Below, piece by piece: positions 1-6,841 of a stretch of DNA of 51,222 nucleotides (position 1 is the first letter of the stretch; the number at the start of each line of letters is the position of its first letter). Under the pieces are notes generated by a model. It was not told the origin of the DNA. It worked only from the letters and a program-made list of their open reading frames with translations, and did not search any database. The DNA lies in contig PFUL01000061.1 of the NCBI GenBank assembly GCA_002790095.1, forward strand, positions 1 through 51,222. Reading direction: 5' to 3'. The DNA is from Elusimicrobia bacterium CG_4_9_14_3_um_filter_62_55 (GTDB lineage Bacteria; Elusimicrobiota; Elusimicrobia; UBA1565). The translations under genes and the position numbers were made by a program.

Positions 1-428
1 CCGAGCGAGAAGTTCTGGCGTCCGGCCGAGAGCGTCCAGTTCTTCCCTCCGAGGTTCTTGACCCGCACGAAGGCGTTTTCCAGAAACGGCAAGAAGCGGG
101 CGTTCGGGTATTGGTCGGCGATCCTGGCGAAAGGGGCCGAGAATGTTTTCGTGGAATCGGCGATGCCGAGGGCCCGGAAGCCGATGACGAGGTCCATGGT
201 CTCCGGTTCGGCCTTGTGGTCGCTCAGCGTGATGTCCTTAATGGCGAAGGCGAGCCGCGCGCTTTGCGAGAGCATCGAGCGGTCGTTGGCCTGCTGTGCG
301 TCGATGTTGAGATTGGTGTAGGAAAGCGCCCGCAGGCGGTATTCGGTGCTGATGTCGAGTTTAGAGGCGCGCGCGGGCGCAGCCAAAACGCAGGCGAGCA
401 GCGGGGTCAGAAGAAGCGGGCGTTTCAT
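1..428 (-). CDS. Porin-like outer-membrane protein, 3' end cut by the window
   Basis: The reading frame starts with ATG at 428 on the minus strand and stays open to the window edge, giving about 142 residues without a stop. The N-terminus (MKRPLLLTPLLACVLAAPARA) is a clear signal peptide. The mature part begins KLDISTEYRLRALSYTN and later has RVKNLGGKNWTLSAGRQNFSLG, the alternating pattern of beta strands and the G-R-Q turn seen in alginate-export-like and other outer-membrane channels. The most likely role is an outer-membrane porin or channel. It lies about 50 bases beyond the terminator of the next porin gene, so it probably has its own transcript, though I see no convincing promoter. The substrate cannot be told from this fragment. 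Confidence 0.6.
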   Translation of the reverse strand, partial: MKRPLLLTPLLACVLAAPARASKLDISTEYRLRALSYTNLNIDAQQANDRSMLSQSARLAFAIKDITLSDHKAEPETMDLVIGFRALGIADSTKTFSAPFARIADQYPNARFLPFLENAFVRVKNLGGKNWTLSAGRQNFSL

Positions 429-476
429 GCGGGGTTAATTTAGCAAATTGCCTTTTAGGTTAGACGGCATTTCGGC

Positions 477-511
477 AAAAAGAAACCCCCGGCGCGAGCG
501 CCGGGGGTTCT
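477..511 (-). terminator. Rho-independent terminator of the porin gene
   Basis: The strands form a GC-rich stem of about 12 base pairs (AACCCCCGGCGC on one arm) with a 4-base loop. On the minus strand it is followed by TTTCTTTTT. It sits 20 bases beyond the porin stop codon at 531, as expected for an intrinsic terminator of that gene. Confidence 0.85.
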
Positions 512-530
512 TTGATCGTTGGATCTGCGG

Positions 531-1988
531 TTAGAACTTAACCGAGATGTCCGAGTAGACGAACGTCGCCGGGCTGTCGGCCGCCACCTGCTCCTTGATG
601 AACCCGCCGGTGAAGTAGCGGGCCCAACCGGCGCTCAACGAGACATTCTCCGAGTGCCGCCAGTTCGCCGTGAGGGCGAGCTCGGTTCCGAGATGCTTGT
701 TGCCGGCCGCCGCTGCGGGCGTCTGGCCGTTCTTGGTGTCGTTGCGCTGCAGGCGGTAGTCCCACAACTGCACGCCGGCCGTCAACTGGTCGAGCGCTGC
801 CGGGGTGAAGTTCGTCCCGAGTCCCCAAACCACGCGGTTCGAGAGACCGTTGGTCCCCACAGCAGTGTTCGCGGCCGCCGGCGCGATCGAGCCGAGCGCA
901 TCTGGTCCCGCGGCGGTGCCGGCGAGGGTGAAGCGTCGGTTGATGACGCCGGGGCGCCAATCGGATCCGATGCCGTAGAACATATCCTGCGTTCCTGACT
1001 GGCTGTCGGATTGACCCGAGCCCCAACCGAAGCTGGCCCACGGAGCGATTCCGCCGACGTTGGCCACGTCGCCGTTGAAGCCGAGCTCCAACAGCGCCGC
1101 GTGTCCGGTGTAGTTCGACGACAGGATCTCCGCTCCCGCGCTGACGCCGCAGCGCGTCGACGCCGCTGTTGCGTTGCGGCATTCGCCCGCGTTCTTCGCG
1201 AGGTCGAGGTTGAACCAACCGCCCGCCGCCTCGCCGCGCAACTTCACGCCGTAGACGTACAGGTTGTCGTTCGCGCTGGCAACCGCGCCGGGGTTTCCGG
1301 CGGCGGCCAGATGCGCGACACGGTTCCACACGAAGGTGTTGACCTTCACGGGGAGACCCTTCCACCAAAGGTTGAAGCCCTTGATGTCGGTGTGCGCGTC
1401 CGCCGCGGCGCCCGCGCCCGAGCCGAGCGTGGAGCCGGTCATAATGCCGGCCACCCCGTCGAACATCATCCAATCGTTCTCGGTCTTAACGCGGACCGCA
1501 TCGATGGATTGGACGTCCTGCGTTTGTTCGTCACGAGGACCGACGTACCAGATCAGGTCGCCCGGTTGGCCGTACCACTGACGGCCGACCGTGGTGTCGA
1601 GGTGGCCGAACAGTTTGTCGATCGTGACGTTGGCTCGATCGATGTACGTGTTGCCGAGCACCCCGCCCGCGGCGGTGACCGATTGGCTGGTTCCCGCGCC
1701 CTGACCGGCTGAAGCTACCGAACCCCACTGCGTGTCGTTCTTGCGCAGGGTTACGTTCGCGTGGACGTCATCAAGCACGTCCCAGTCGCCATGCAGCATC
1801 GTGCGCATCCCGGCATTGCTGATTGCGTCATCAGCGGCCGAGCTGAAGTCCTGCACGTTGCGGGCGGAGTTGAACTGCCAGTCCAGGTTTCCCGAGACCT
1901 TCAGGTTCTTAAGAAGCTCCGCCGCGTTGGCCGAGCCTACCGGAAACATCAGGGCGGACGCTAGGACCGCTCCCATAAGTTTCTTCAT
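531..1988 (-). CDS. Outer-membrane porin (485 aa)
   Basis: The protein starts MKKLMGAVLASALMFPVGSA with a cleavage site near ANA-AE, so it is exported by Sec. The mature chain is rich in Gly, Asn and aromatic residues in alternating strands (for example NLDWQFNSAR, DTTVGRQWYGQPGDLIWYVG) and ends DISVKF. A C-terminal Phe is the usual BAM recognition signal of outer-membrane barrels. The start at 1988 is set by a strong ribosome site (AAGGAGGTC) about 8 bases upstream; the frame is open further upstream but with no such site. It is monocistronic, with a consensus sigma-70 promoter at 2183-2211, a leader of about 185 bases and a terminator after the stop. Its role is most likely general diffusion or solute uptake. 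I cannot assign a specific porin family. Confidence 0.8.
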   Translation of the reverse strand: MKKLMGAVLASALMFPVGSANAAELLKNLKVSGNLDWQFNSARNVQDFSSAADDAISNAGMRTMLHGDWDVLDDVHANVTLRKNDTQWGSVASAGQGAGTSQSVTAAGGVLGNTYIDRANVTIDKLFGHLDTTVGRQWYGQPGDLIWYVGPRDEQTQDVQSIDAVRVKTENDWMMFDGVAGIMTGSTLGSGAGAAADAHTDIKGFNLWWKGLPVKVNTFVWNRVAHLAAAGNPGAVASANDNLYVYGVKLRGEAAGGWFNLDLAKNAGECRNATAASTRCGVSAGAEILSSNYTGHAALLELGFNGDVANVGGIAPWASFGWGSGQSDSQSGTQDMFYGIGSDWRPGVINRRFTLAGTAAGPDALGSIAPAAANTAVGTNGLSNRVVWGLGTNFTPAALDQLTAGVQLWDYRLQRNDTKNGQTPAAAAGNKHLGTELALTANWRHSENVSLSAGWARYFTGGFIKEQVAADSPATFVYSDISVKF

Positions 1989-2182
1989 TCGGTTTTGACC
2001 TCCTTCTTTCGTTCGTTGCATCCCTTTCGGGGATACTTGGTTTTTTCCGTCTACTTCCACTTCCACCTAGCACACCCCTCGCCGCCGGCCTTGCAGCCTA
2101 GACGGGACCGCCGGTCGGCGGCGGGATGCTACGTTGTCCGAAGGAGATCTCAAAGAGATTCCCCTTCACTTCAACCGAGGGG

Positions 2183-2211
2183 ATTCTATCGAAGTCCCCC
2201 TCGCCTGTCAA
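2183..2211 (-). promoter_or_regulatory. Consensus sigma-70 promoter of the porin gene
   Basis: On the minus strand there is a perfect -35 box TTGACA (2206-2211), a 17-base spacer and a -10 box TAGAAT (2183-2188, five of six consensus bases). Transcription should start near 2176, giving a leader of about 185 bases before the porin ATG. That is long for this compact genome and suggests control at the mRNA level. Confidence 0.85.
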
Positions 2212-2323
2212 GAGTCCATATCAGGTATCTTTTCGAATGATAGAGGGGGTCTTTTGGTGTTGAGTGTTATTATGTCGCATTCCCCAATCCGCTACCTGAG
2301 AAATCGGCTTAAAAACAGGGCAT

Positions 2324-2357
2324 AAAAAAAGCCGAGCTTCCATGACAGAATCTCGGC
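2324..2357 (-). terminator. Rho-independent terminator of the TPR gene
   Basis: Arms GCCGAG (2331-2336) and CTCGGC (2352-2357) are extended inward by GAA/TTC across one mismatch, leaving a 7-base loop. The minus strand continues into TTTTTTT (2324-2330). It lies about 125 bases beyond the stop of the TPR gene at 2483, with no gene in between. Confidence 0.8.
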
Positions 2358-2370
2358 GAAAACACTCCTT

Positions 2371-2403
2371 CGAGAAAAGGCACGCCCCCAACAGCGTTTC
2401 TCG
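2371..2403. repeat. Inverted repeat of 7-base arms
   Basis: CGAGAAA at 2371-2377 is complementary to TTTCTCG at 2397-2403, around a 19-base loop. It lies between the TPR stop and its terminator, so it would be in the 3' untranslated part of that mRNA. It may only be a 3' stabilising hairpin. Confidence 0.4.
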
Positions 2404-2482
2404 AATCGGTTAAAGTATAAAGGAAATAGCGTTGCGCGTCAAGAGGTCCCCGTTGGAAAACGAAAACCTTCCGACGGAGAAA

Positions 2483-3133
2483 TCAGCCTTTTCGGGCCTT
2501 GGCCCACTCGGACCAATAGCTGTTCGGATAGAGGAATTCCATCCGTTCGAACGCGGACTTGGCCTTGTCGCGTTCGCCGAGGGCGATCAGGCACCGGGCC
2601 ATCGAGGCGTGAACCTGCGGGGCCAGGAAATGATCCTGATAGCCTTCGAGGAAGCTTTGGCTGTCGCCGGCGGCCCCCGTGCAGTCTCCCCCCGCCTCGC
2701 GGCTGAGCGCGAGTCCGGCGAGCGCCAAGGGTCTCAAATGAGCGTCCGTGTTGCGATCGGCGACCTTCTTGTAGGATTCCGCGGCGGCCTGGAAATCGCC
2801 CTTGTCGTAGAGAACGTCGCCGGTGAGAAGAAGCCCGAACTGCGCGGCGGGGCTAGCGGCGTGTTCGGCGCCGAGCTGCTCCACCTGGGAGATCGCCTCC
2901 GGCACGCGGCCCATATAGGCGTAGCTGGTCGCGACCGCGAGCTTCGACCAGGCGTCCTCGCGGGAGGCTTGCTGGCGGGTGTAGAATCCAACCCCGACGA
3001 GCAGCGCGGCGACGACGCCCAGCGCCGTCCAGGTCGCTTGCTGAGGATGCATGCGCAGCCAGAACGCCCCGCGATCGACGACCTTCGCGAGTTCGTTTTC
3101 CTTCGCCTGTTGTCTAGCCCAGCGCTTGCCCAT
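2483..3133 (-). CDS. Membrane-anchored tetratricopeptide repeat protein (216 aa), YfgM-like
   Basis: A basic N-terminus is followed by one membrane segment (about 32-52, ATWTALGVVAALLVGVGFYT) and an alpha-helical part built of TPR-like pairs (about 58-216; for example ASPAAQFGLLLTGDVLYDKGDFQAAAESYKKVAD). This is the layout of the YfgM/UPF0070 group: an inner-membrane anchor with a periplasmic TPR domain, linked in other bacteria to Sec-translocon chaperones. A ribosome site AAGGAG lies 10 bases before the ATG. The gene starts 22 bases after the 3' end of tRNA-Arg on the same strand, so it may be read through from the tRNA promoter. The YfgM assignment rests on layout and length only. Confidence 0.65.
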   Translation of the reverse strand: MGKRWARQQAKENELAKVVDRGAFWLRMHPQQATWTALGVVAALLVGVGFYTRQQASREDAWSKLAVATSYAYMGRVPEAISQVEQLGAEHAASPAAQFGLLLTGDVLYDKGDFQAAAESYKKVADRNTDAHLRPLALAGLALSREAGGDCTGAAGDSQSFLEGYQDHFLAPQVHASMARCLIALGERDKAKSAFERMEFLYPNSYWSEWAKARKG

Positions 3134-3155
3134 GCTCGATTGACTCCTTGAAAAT

Positions 3156-3227
3156 TGCCCCCGGAGGGAATTGAACCCCCATCTTGCCCTTAGGAGAGGC
3201 CTGCTCTATCCGTTGAGCTACAGAGGC
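3156..3227 (-). tRNA. tRNA-Arg (anticodon CCU)
   Basis: The minus strand folds into a complete cloverleaf of 72 bases. The acceptor arm GCCTCTG pairs with CGGGGGC (with G-U pairs), the D-arm is GCTC/GAGC, the anticodon loop is CTCCTAA with CCT as anticodon (3192-3194), and the T-arm is GGGGG TTCAATT CCCTC-like. CCA is not encoded. The upper anticodon stem has one imperfect pair. A decayed copy of its 5' half and promoter lies at 6395-6452 in the same orientation. Confidence 0.92.
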
Positions 3228-3246
3228 GCTATGCGGCGCCCGGGTG

Positions 3247-3255
3247 ATTGTAGCA
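3247..3255 (-). promoter_or_regulatory. Extended -10 promoter of tRNA-Arg
   Basis: The minus strand reads TGC-TACAAT, an extended -10 (TGn plus TACAAT at 3247-3252), about 20 bases upstream of the tRNA 5' end. No good -35 box is seen, which is common for extended -10 promoters. The decayed copy near 6436-6444 reads TGC-TGCAAT and has lost a key -10 base. Confidence 0.5.
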
Positions 3256-3287
3256 GATTCGACCCAATGCGCCCACGGGCTGCGGGC

Positions 3288-4454
3288 CTAAGGCGCGGCT
3301 GATCGATCGGAAACCAGCGTGAATGACGCCGACGCCGCGCAAAATAACGCAGCGATGAGTAAACCGGTCGCGTGGAGGGAAGTTGCGCGCATGAACGCTC
3401 CAAGGGCGATCATAAGAACGGTGGCGAGTCCCCCCTCGATCGCGCTGGCGACAGAAAGGACGGTGGCACGAGTCGTCGAGTCCTTGATGCGCTTGTTCAA
3501 TTCGATTCCTAGTGTCACGCTGTATGCGCCCCATAAGATACGCATCGCGAAGAAAAGAGGGACGACGACAAATACGGTAGGCGTGTAGGCGAGGGCGGCA
3601 AAGAGCCCCGCAGCGGCGAGAGGGGAAGTGAATTTGAGGAAGGGCATGCTGGAGGAGAGATTGCCGGAGAGCTTCGCTCCGTAGCCGAAGGACAATACGC
3701 CGATCGCAAACACCCAGCCGAAATGGGCAATCGGCAGCCCTGATCCCTCGAAAAGTAGCGGAATCATCAACAGATATGCGGCGTAGAAAACCGCACCGAC
3801 GGTGTTTGAGGCCATCAGGAAGCCCATGTGTGTCTTGGATTCTCCGAGAATTCGCCGTAGTAGCGATTTCGGGGAACCCGCTTCCCCAGGGTGTTTCTCT
3901 TGGGCATGAGGTTTCTCATCAATGAATAGCAGGACAAGAACCGCGAGGATCGCAGCGGCGGCGGAAGCGACGAACGGGATGGCGAAATGGGAGTCATATG
4001 CGAAACTGCCGACGATGAACGCGGTGAACAGGGAAACTGAGCTCCAGAAAGAAAGTCCTCGAAGCGTTTCGTCAAAGCGTTCTCCCTCTCCGGACGCCTC
4101 TAAATTGTCGTGGAGCAGTGCGGTGTACGCTCCCGAGTCGAAGGTTTCGGCTATCCCGAATAGAACCTGAGCGAGAACGAGGATCGGGAATGCCGTATGC
4201 GAGACGAACAGGATGAGGCTGATCACCGTAAGCCCAAGCCCGATGAGGACCGAGGTCTTTCTGCCCGCGCGGTCGGCGACGAAGCCCGTCGGAATCTCAA
4301 AAAACATCGTCGCGATGGTCTTCGCGCTCAAGAGGAATGCGACATGGAGCGGAGAATTCACGACATCCTTCATGTAGATGACCAAAATTGGGACATGGAA
4401 GAGAGCAGACTTCAATATTGACGTTATGTAGAATCGGTGGATCATCGCAATCAA
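3288..4454 (-). CDS. Major facilitator superfamily transporter (388 aa)
   Basis: About 12 hydrophobic segments run through the protein. Between segments 2 and 3 is the MFS loop motif: FEIPTGFVADRAGRKTSVLI matches the family pattern of G-x-x-x-D-R-x-G-R. Length is normal for MFS drug or solute exporters. The start is either TTG at 4454, overlapping the upstream stop as TTGA, or ATG at 4445. It overlaps the PqqD-like gene, so the two are translated together. The stretch is visibly less GC-rich than its surroundings, as in the whole segment from 3262 to 6394. The substrate is unknown. Coupling to a PqqD-like protein makes export of a modified peptide possible, but that is inference. Confidence 0.8.
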   Translation of the reverse strand: MIAMIHRFYITSILKSALFHVPILVIYMKDVVNSPLHVAFLLSAKTIATMFFEIPTGFVADRAGRKTSVLIGLGLTVISLILFVSHTAFPILVLAQVLFGIAETFDSGAYTALLHDNLEASGEGERFDETLRGLSFWSSVSLFTAFIVGSFAYDSHFAIPFVASAAAAILAVLVLLFIDEKPHAQEKHPGEAGSPKSLLRRILGESKTHMGFLMASNTVGAVFYAAYLLMIPLLFEGSGLPIAHFGWVFAIGVLSFGYGAKLSGNLSSSMPFLKFTSPLAAAGLFAALAYTPTVFVVVPLFFAMRILWGAYSVTLGIELNKRIKDSTTRATVLSVASAIEGGLATVLMIALGAFMRATSLHATGLLIAALFCAASASFTLVSDRSAAP

Positions 4455-4795
4455 GTCACGGGATGGAAGAGATGACGATTCGTGGAAAGGAACTCGACCG
4501 TATCGGTGACGGAAGGCGTATTGGTGTCAAAACTCTGGCGAAGGACTTCCGAGAGAGTCTTGCGGCCGTCCATAGTTCCAAGAATTTTGAACGCGGTCTC
4601 GCTAAATTTTAGAATTTTCACTTCTGCGCGGTCTCGGCCGTCGGAATCCACCCGTTGGAAGCCGAGGCGGCAATCGGACGGCGATAATTCCTTCCAATCG
4701 ACCGGCGTCATGCCTGGAAGGAAGCTGAGGCGCAAATCGCTGATCAACCTCGGCAGATCGTAATCGAATCGCCTGAGCTCCACGTGTCTAGCCAA
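4451..4795 (-). CDS. PqqD-like small protein (114 aa)
   Basis: The second half (about 57-114, VKILKFSETAFKILGTMDG then RKTLSEVLRQSF and TDTVEFLSTNRHLF) follows the PqqD pattern: a strand, 'N/S-E-T-A-x-x-I-L', a G-R turn, a helix with a regularly spaced acidic/hydrophobic face, and a final 'F-L-x-x-x-x-x-L' helix. PqqD domains are winged-helix recognition elements that bind leader peptides in ribosomal peptide pathways. The first half has no recognised domain. The start is TTG at 4795, or GTG at 4783. The gene begins 75 bases after the ATPase stop and overlaps the MFS gene by 4 bases. No radical SAM enzyme or obvious precursor peptide is nearby, so it may be a remnant or act in trans. Confidence 0.45.
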   Translation of the reverse strand: MARHVELRRFDYDLPRLISDLRLSFLPGMTPVDWKELSPSDCRLGFQRVDSDGRDRAEVKILKFSETAFKILGTMDGRKTLSEVLRQSFDTNTPSVTDTVEFLSTNRHLFHPVT

Positions 4796-4870
4796 GATAT
4801 TCCCAAAAGCGGAGGTCTCAACGTTCTTGCCGCGCCGTGTTCTTTTTCCACTGCGGGGTCTCGCACGATT

Positions 4871-6235
4871 TCATACTTTCAAAAACAGTTTTTCTATCTT
4901 CTTCAAATCCAGATGAAGAGCTCCTGCCGATTCTTTCTTGAAGCTTCGGGCGACCACGCAGAAATGAGACTTGCCGGGGAGACCGACTCCAGCGGCTTTC
5001 TCCTGAAGTTTGTGAATCAGATCTGAAGCGTCGACGTTATCGCTCCACTTGACCTCACAAAAAAGATTGTCATTCTCGCCAATTCCGATCAGGTCAATCT
5101 CGGCGTCCTTATCCCACCAGCGTCCGATTTTGATCAGCCGGAACGGAAGCCGGCCGGCCCTGTCCAGGATTTGCAGGACTTCACGGGCCACCTGCTCAAA
5201 GATTGGGCCCACGAACTCGTCCAGGCGCGGTCGGAGGACTTGGTCCATGACCCAGTCTTGACGACCTTGCTCGATCGCTTGCATATGCGGGTAAACAAAT
5301 CGGAACCAGAACCGGAAAAAGTGATCCGAAAGACGATAAATGCCCCTGCGGGACTTGCCCGGACTCTTCTCCGTAACAGGGACCTCTCGCTGAACCAGAT
5401 GAAGGTCGATTAAGACCCCGAGATATTTCGCCACCACGCCCTTGTCCAGCCCCGTGTCATTGATGATGTGCCCTATCTTGGTGTTCCCTTTGGCGATCGA
5501 TTCTAGGATGGAGAAATAAGACCGCGGCTCACGAACCTCTTGGCGCAGAACGAATTCCACGTCTCGATAGAGCGCGCGCTCCGGACTCATGATCTTTCCT
5601 CGAATGTTGTGCCGGAAGTCTTTGTGCCGGTCATACTCCACGAGGTAAGCCGGCGTCCCCCCGAACACCGAATAGGCCTCCACGGCGTGGCGCATCGGTC
5701 CTAACTGAGGGAGCGCGTCCGCGAATTGAAGAGGCTTAAGGAGCGCCTGAGTCGTCCTGCGGCCATAGAGAGGAGACTTCGATCCCATCAGGCTTTCCAT
5801 CATGGCGATGCTCGATCCGCAGAGGATCAGAAAAATATTGGTCTTACGGAGTTTCTGGTCCCAATGATACTGGAGCAAGGAAGGAAGGGAGTGATTGGCT
5901 TCGACAAGATAAGGAAATTCATCCAGGGCTATGACGACCCGCTCTTTCGATTTATCGGCGAGGTAGGAGAAAAAAGCGTCCCATTTCGTGAAGGGATTGG
6001 TTTTGAGGAGTCCATCTTGGAAATGGTCCGCCAGCACCTCAGAGAATTGTTTGAGTTGGAGAGCCTCGGATTCTTCGCGGGCTAAGAGACGCACCCCGAA
6101 TTGCGACTTGATGAAGCGGTCGATAAGCTCGCTTTTCCCGACCCTGCGTCTGCCGTAAAGCAAAAGGAACTCCGCCCGATCGCTTGATGCGATCTGCTTG
6201 AGAGTTTTTAGTTCCTGTTCTCGCCCCAGCCACAT
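4871..6235 (-). CDS. AAA-type ATPase of the DUF234 group (454 aa)
   Basis: The N-terminus MWLGREQELKTLKQIAS leads into a Walker A motif GRRRVGKSEL (about 27-36), a Walker B ALDEFPYL (about 104-111) and a sensor-like ILCGSSIAMM. After a winged-helix part (about 270-300, IGHIINDTGLDKGVVAKYLGVL) comes the C-terminal DUF234 region with E-I-D-L-I-G and F-C-E-V-K-W. That is a PD-(D/E)xK-like nuclease signature. Proteins of this type are scattered in archaea and bacteria, often as mobile or defence-like genes of unproven function. The ATG at 6235 is directly downstream of paired palindromic repeats (6245-6271). The base composition differs from the flanks. Confidence 0.8.
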   Translation of the reverse strand: MWLGREQELKTLKQIASSDRAEFLLLYGRRRVGKSELIDRFIKSQFGVRLLAREESEALQLKQFSEVLADHFQDGLLKTNPFTKWDAFFSYLADKSKERVVIALDEFPYLVEANHSLPSLLQYHWDQKLRKTNIFLILCGSSIAMMESLMGSKSPLYGRRTTQALLKPLQFADALPQLGPMRHAVEAYSVFGGTPAYLVEYDRHKDFRHNIRGKIMSPERALYRDVEFVLRQEVREPRSYFSILESIAKGNTKIGHIINDTGLDKGVVAKYLGVLIDLHLVQREVPVTEKSPGKSRRGIYRLSDHFFRFWFRFVYPHMQAIEQGRQDWVMDQVLRPRLDEFVGPIFEQVAREVLQILDRAGRLPFRLIKIGRWWDKDAEIDLIGIGENDNLFCEVKWSDNVDASDLIHKLQEKAAGVGLPGKSHFCVVARSFKKESAGALHLDLKKIEKLFLKV

Positions 6236-6244
6236 ATAGTTTGC

Positions 6245-6271
6245 CTACTCTTAAGTAGTCTACTCTAGAGT
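6245..6271. promoter_or_regulatory. Tandem palindromic repeats upstream of the DUF234 ATPase, possible operator
   Basis: CTACTCT occurs twice (6245-6251 and 6260-6266), each leading into a palindrome: the CTTAAG core in the first and ACTCTAGAGT (6262-6271) in the second. They lie 10-36 bases before the ATPase start codon, where an operator would be expected. No matching regulator can be named. Confidence 0.4.
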
Positions 6272-6340
6272 TTCCTAATCATACCATGAGATTCAAAAGA
6301 TTTCCAGGGGGTATGTCGGAGGGGTTTCCATGGATAAAGA

Positions 6341-6370
6341 AGGAAAAACCATTGTTTTTCAATGATTTCC
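6341..6370. repeat. Imperfect hairpin with T-runs
   Basis: AGGAAA (6341-6346) pairs with TTTCCT-like sequence (6366-6371) around an inner stem CATTG/CAATG with a TTTTT loop. On the minus strand the inner stem is followed by GTTTTT, so it could be a weak terminator for the XRE gene 120 bases upstream. The stem is short. Confidence 0.35.
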
Positions 6371-6394
6371 TTCCGTCTGTATATTGGAGTGTAT

Positions 6395-6452
6395 GCTCCT
6401 ATCCGTTGAGCTACGGGGGTGCTATGCGCTCGGGTGATTGCAGCAGATTCGC
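6395..6452 (-). pseudogene. Decayed 5' half of a tRNA-Arg gene with its promoter
   Basis: About 58 bases match 3203-3261 in the same orientation. A 14-base run (ATCCGTTGAGCTAC) is identical, GCTATGCG is identical, and CGGGTGATTG and AGCAGATTCG match apart from single changes. The D-arm and part of the acceptor arm of a tRNA are present, but the sequence breaks off before the anticodon arm and no T-arm follows. The matching promoter -10 is damaged. The similarity continues weakly to the stop codon of the next gene (GGCCTAA at both sites). Confidence 0.7.
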
Positions 6453-6488
6453 TTGGGCGGGAAGTCGCGCGAGATTTCCCGCAGGGGC

Positions 6489-6833
6489 CTAAACCGCGAC
6501 CAACTTCTGGATGAGCGGAAGTGCCTGCTTCGCCTTGCTTTCGGCGACGCAGAAAGGCATGAATCGCAGGCCCAAGGCCTCCGCCATCTTCGCGATCCGG
6601 TCCATCGATGCTTTCTGAAGGCCATGGCCCATTAAGTCGCGGGAGATCGCGCTCTTCTGCGTCCCCATCGCCTTCGCCAGGTCGGAGTAGGTCCAATGCT
6701 TCTTCTCCAGGGCATTAAGGAGTTGGACTTCCAGCTTGAAGAACTCGTAGCTCTCCTCATGGCGCTTGCGGTAGGCCGCATCCTCCATCTTGCGTGCCAG
6801 CAGGCCCTTTGTCTTCCCCTTCGATTTTAGCAA
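6489..6833 (-). CDS. XRE-family helix-turn-helix regulator (114 aa)
   Basis: A helix-turn-helix fold is visible at about 46-95: WTYSDLAKAMGTQKSAISRDL followed by a recognition region and MAEALGLRF. This is the Cro/C1 type found in antitoxins such as HigA and in small regulators. The first 40 residues are charged and helical. It starts 8 bases after the helicase stop, so it is probably the second gene of that transcript. No toxin partner is adjacent, so calling it an antitoxin is not justified. Confidence 0.7.
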   Translation of the reverse strand: MLKSKGKTKGLLARKMEDAAYRKRHEESYEFFKLEVQLLNALEKKHWTYSDLAKAMGTQKSAISRDLMGHGLQKASMDRIAKMAEALGLRFMPFCVAESKAKQALPLIQKLVAV

Positions 6834-6841
6834 AGAATCTG

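Larger units (their letters stand above)
1989..2482. other. Intergenic region of about 490 bases: leader, promoter and terminator
   Basis: No credible gene lies here. From left to right it holds the long untranslated leader of the porin gene (about 1989-2175), the porin promoter (2183-2211), an AT-richer stretch, the terminator of the upstream TPR gene (2324-2357) and an inverted repeat (2371-2403). An imperfect inverted repeat (2159-2167 with 2179-2187) overlaps the porin -10 box. It could bind a regulator or form a hairpin at the start of the mRNA. Confidence 0.6.

Noticed and set aside
6489-6833. HigA-type antitoxin with a partner
   Set aside because: No small toxin gene is adjacent; the neighbours are a helicase and a decayed tRNA copy. 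Kept only as an XRE regulator.
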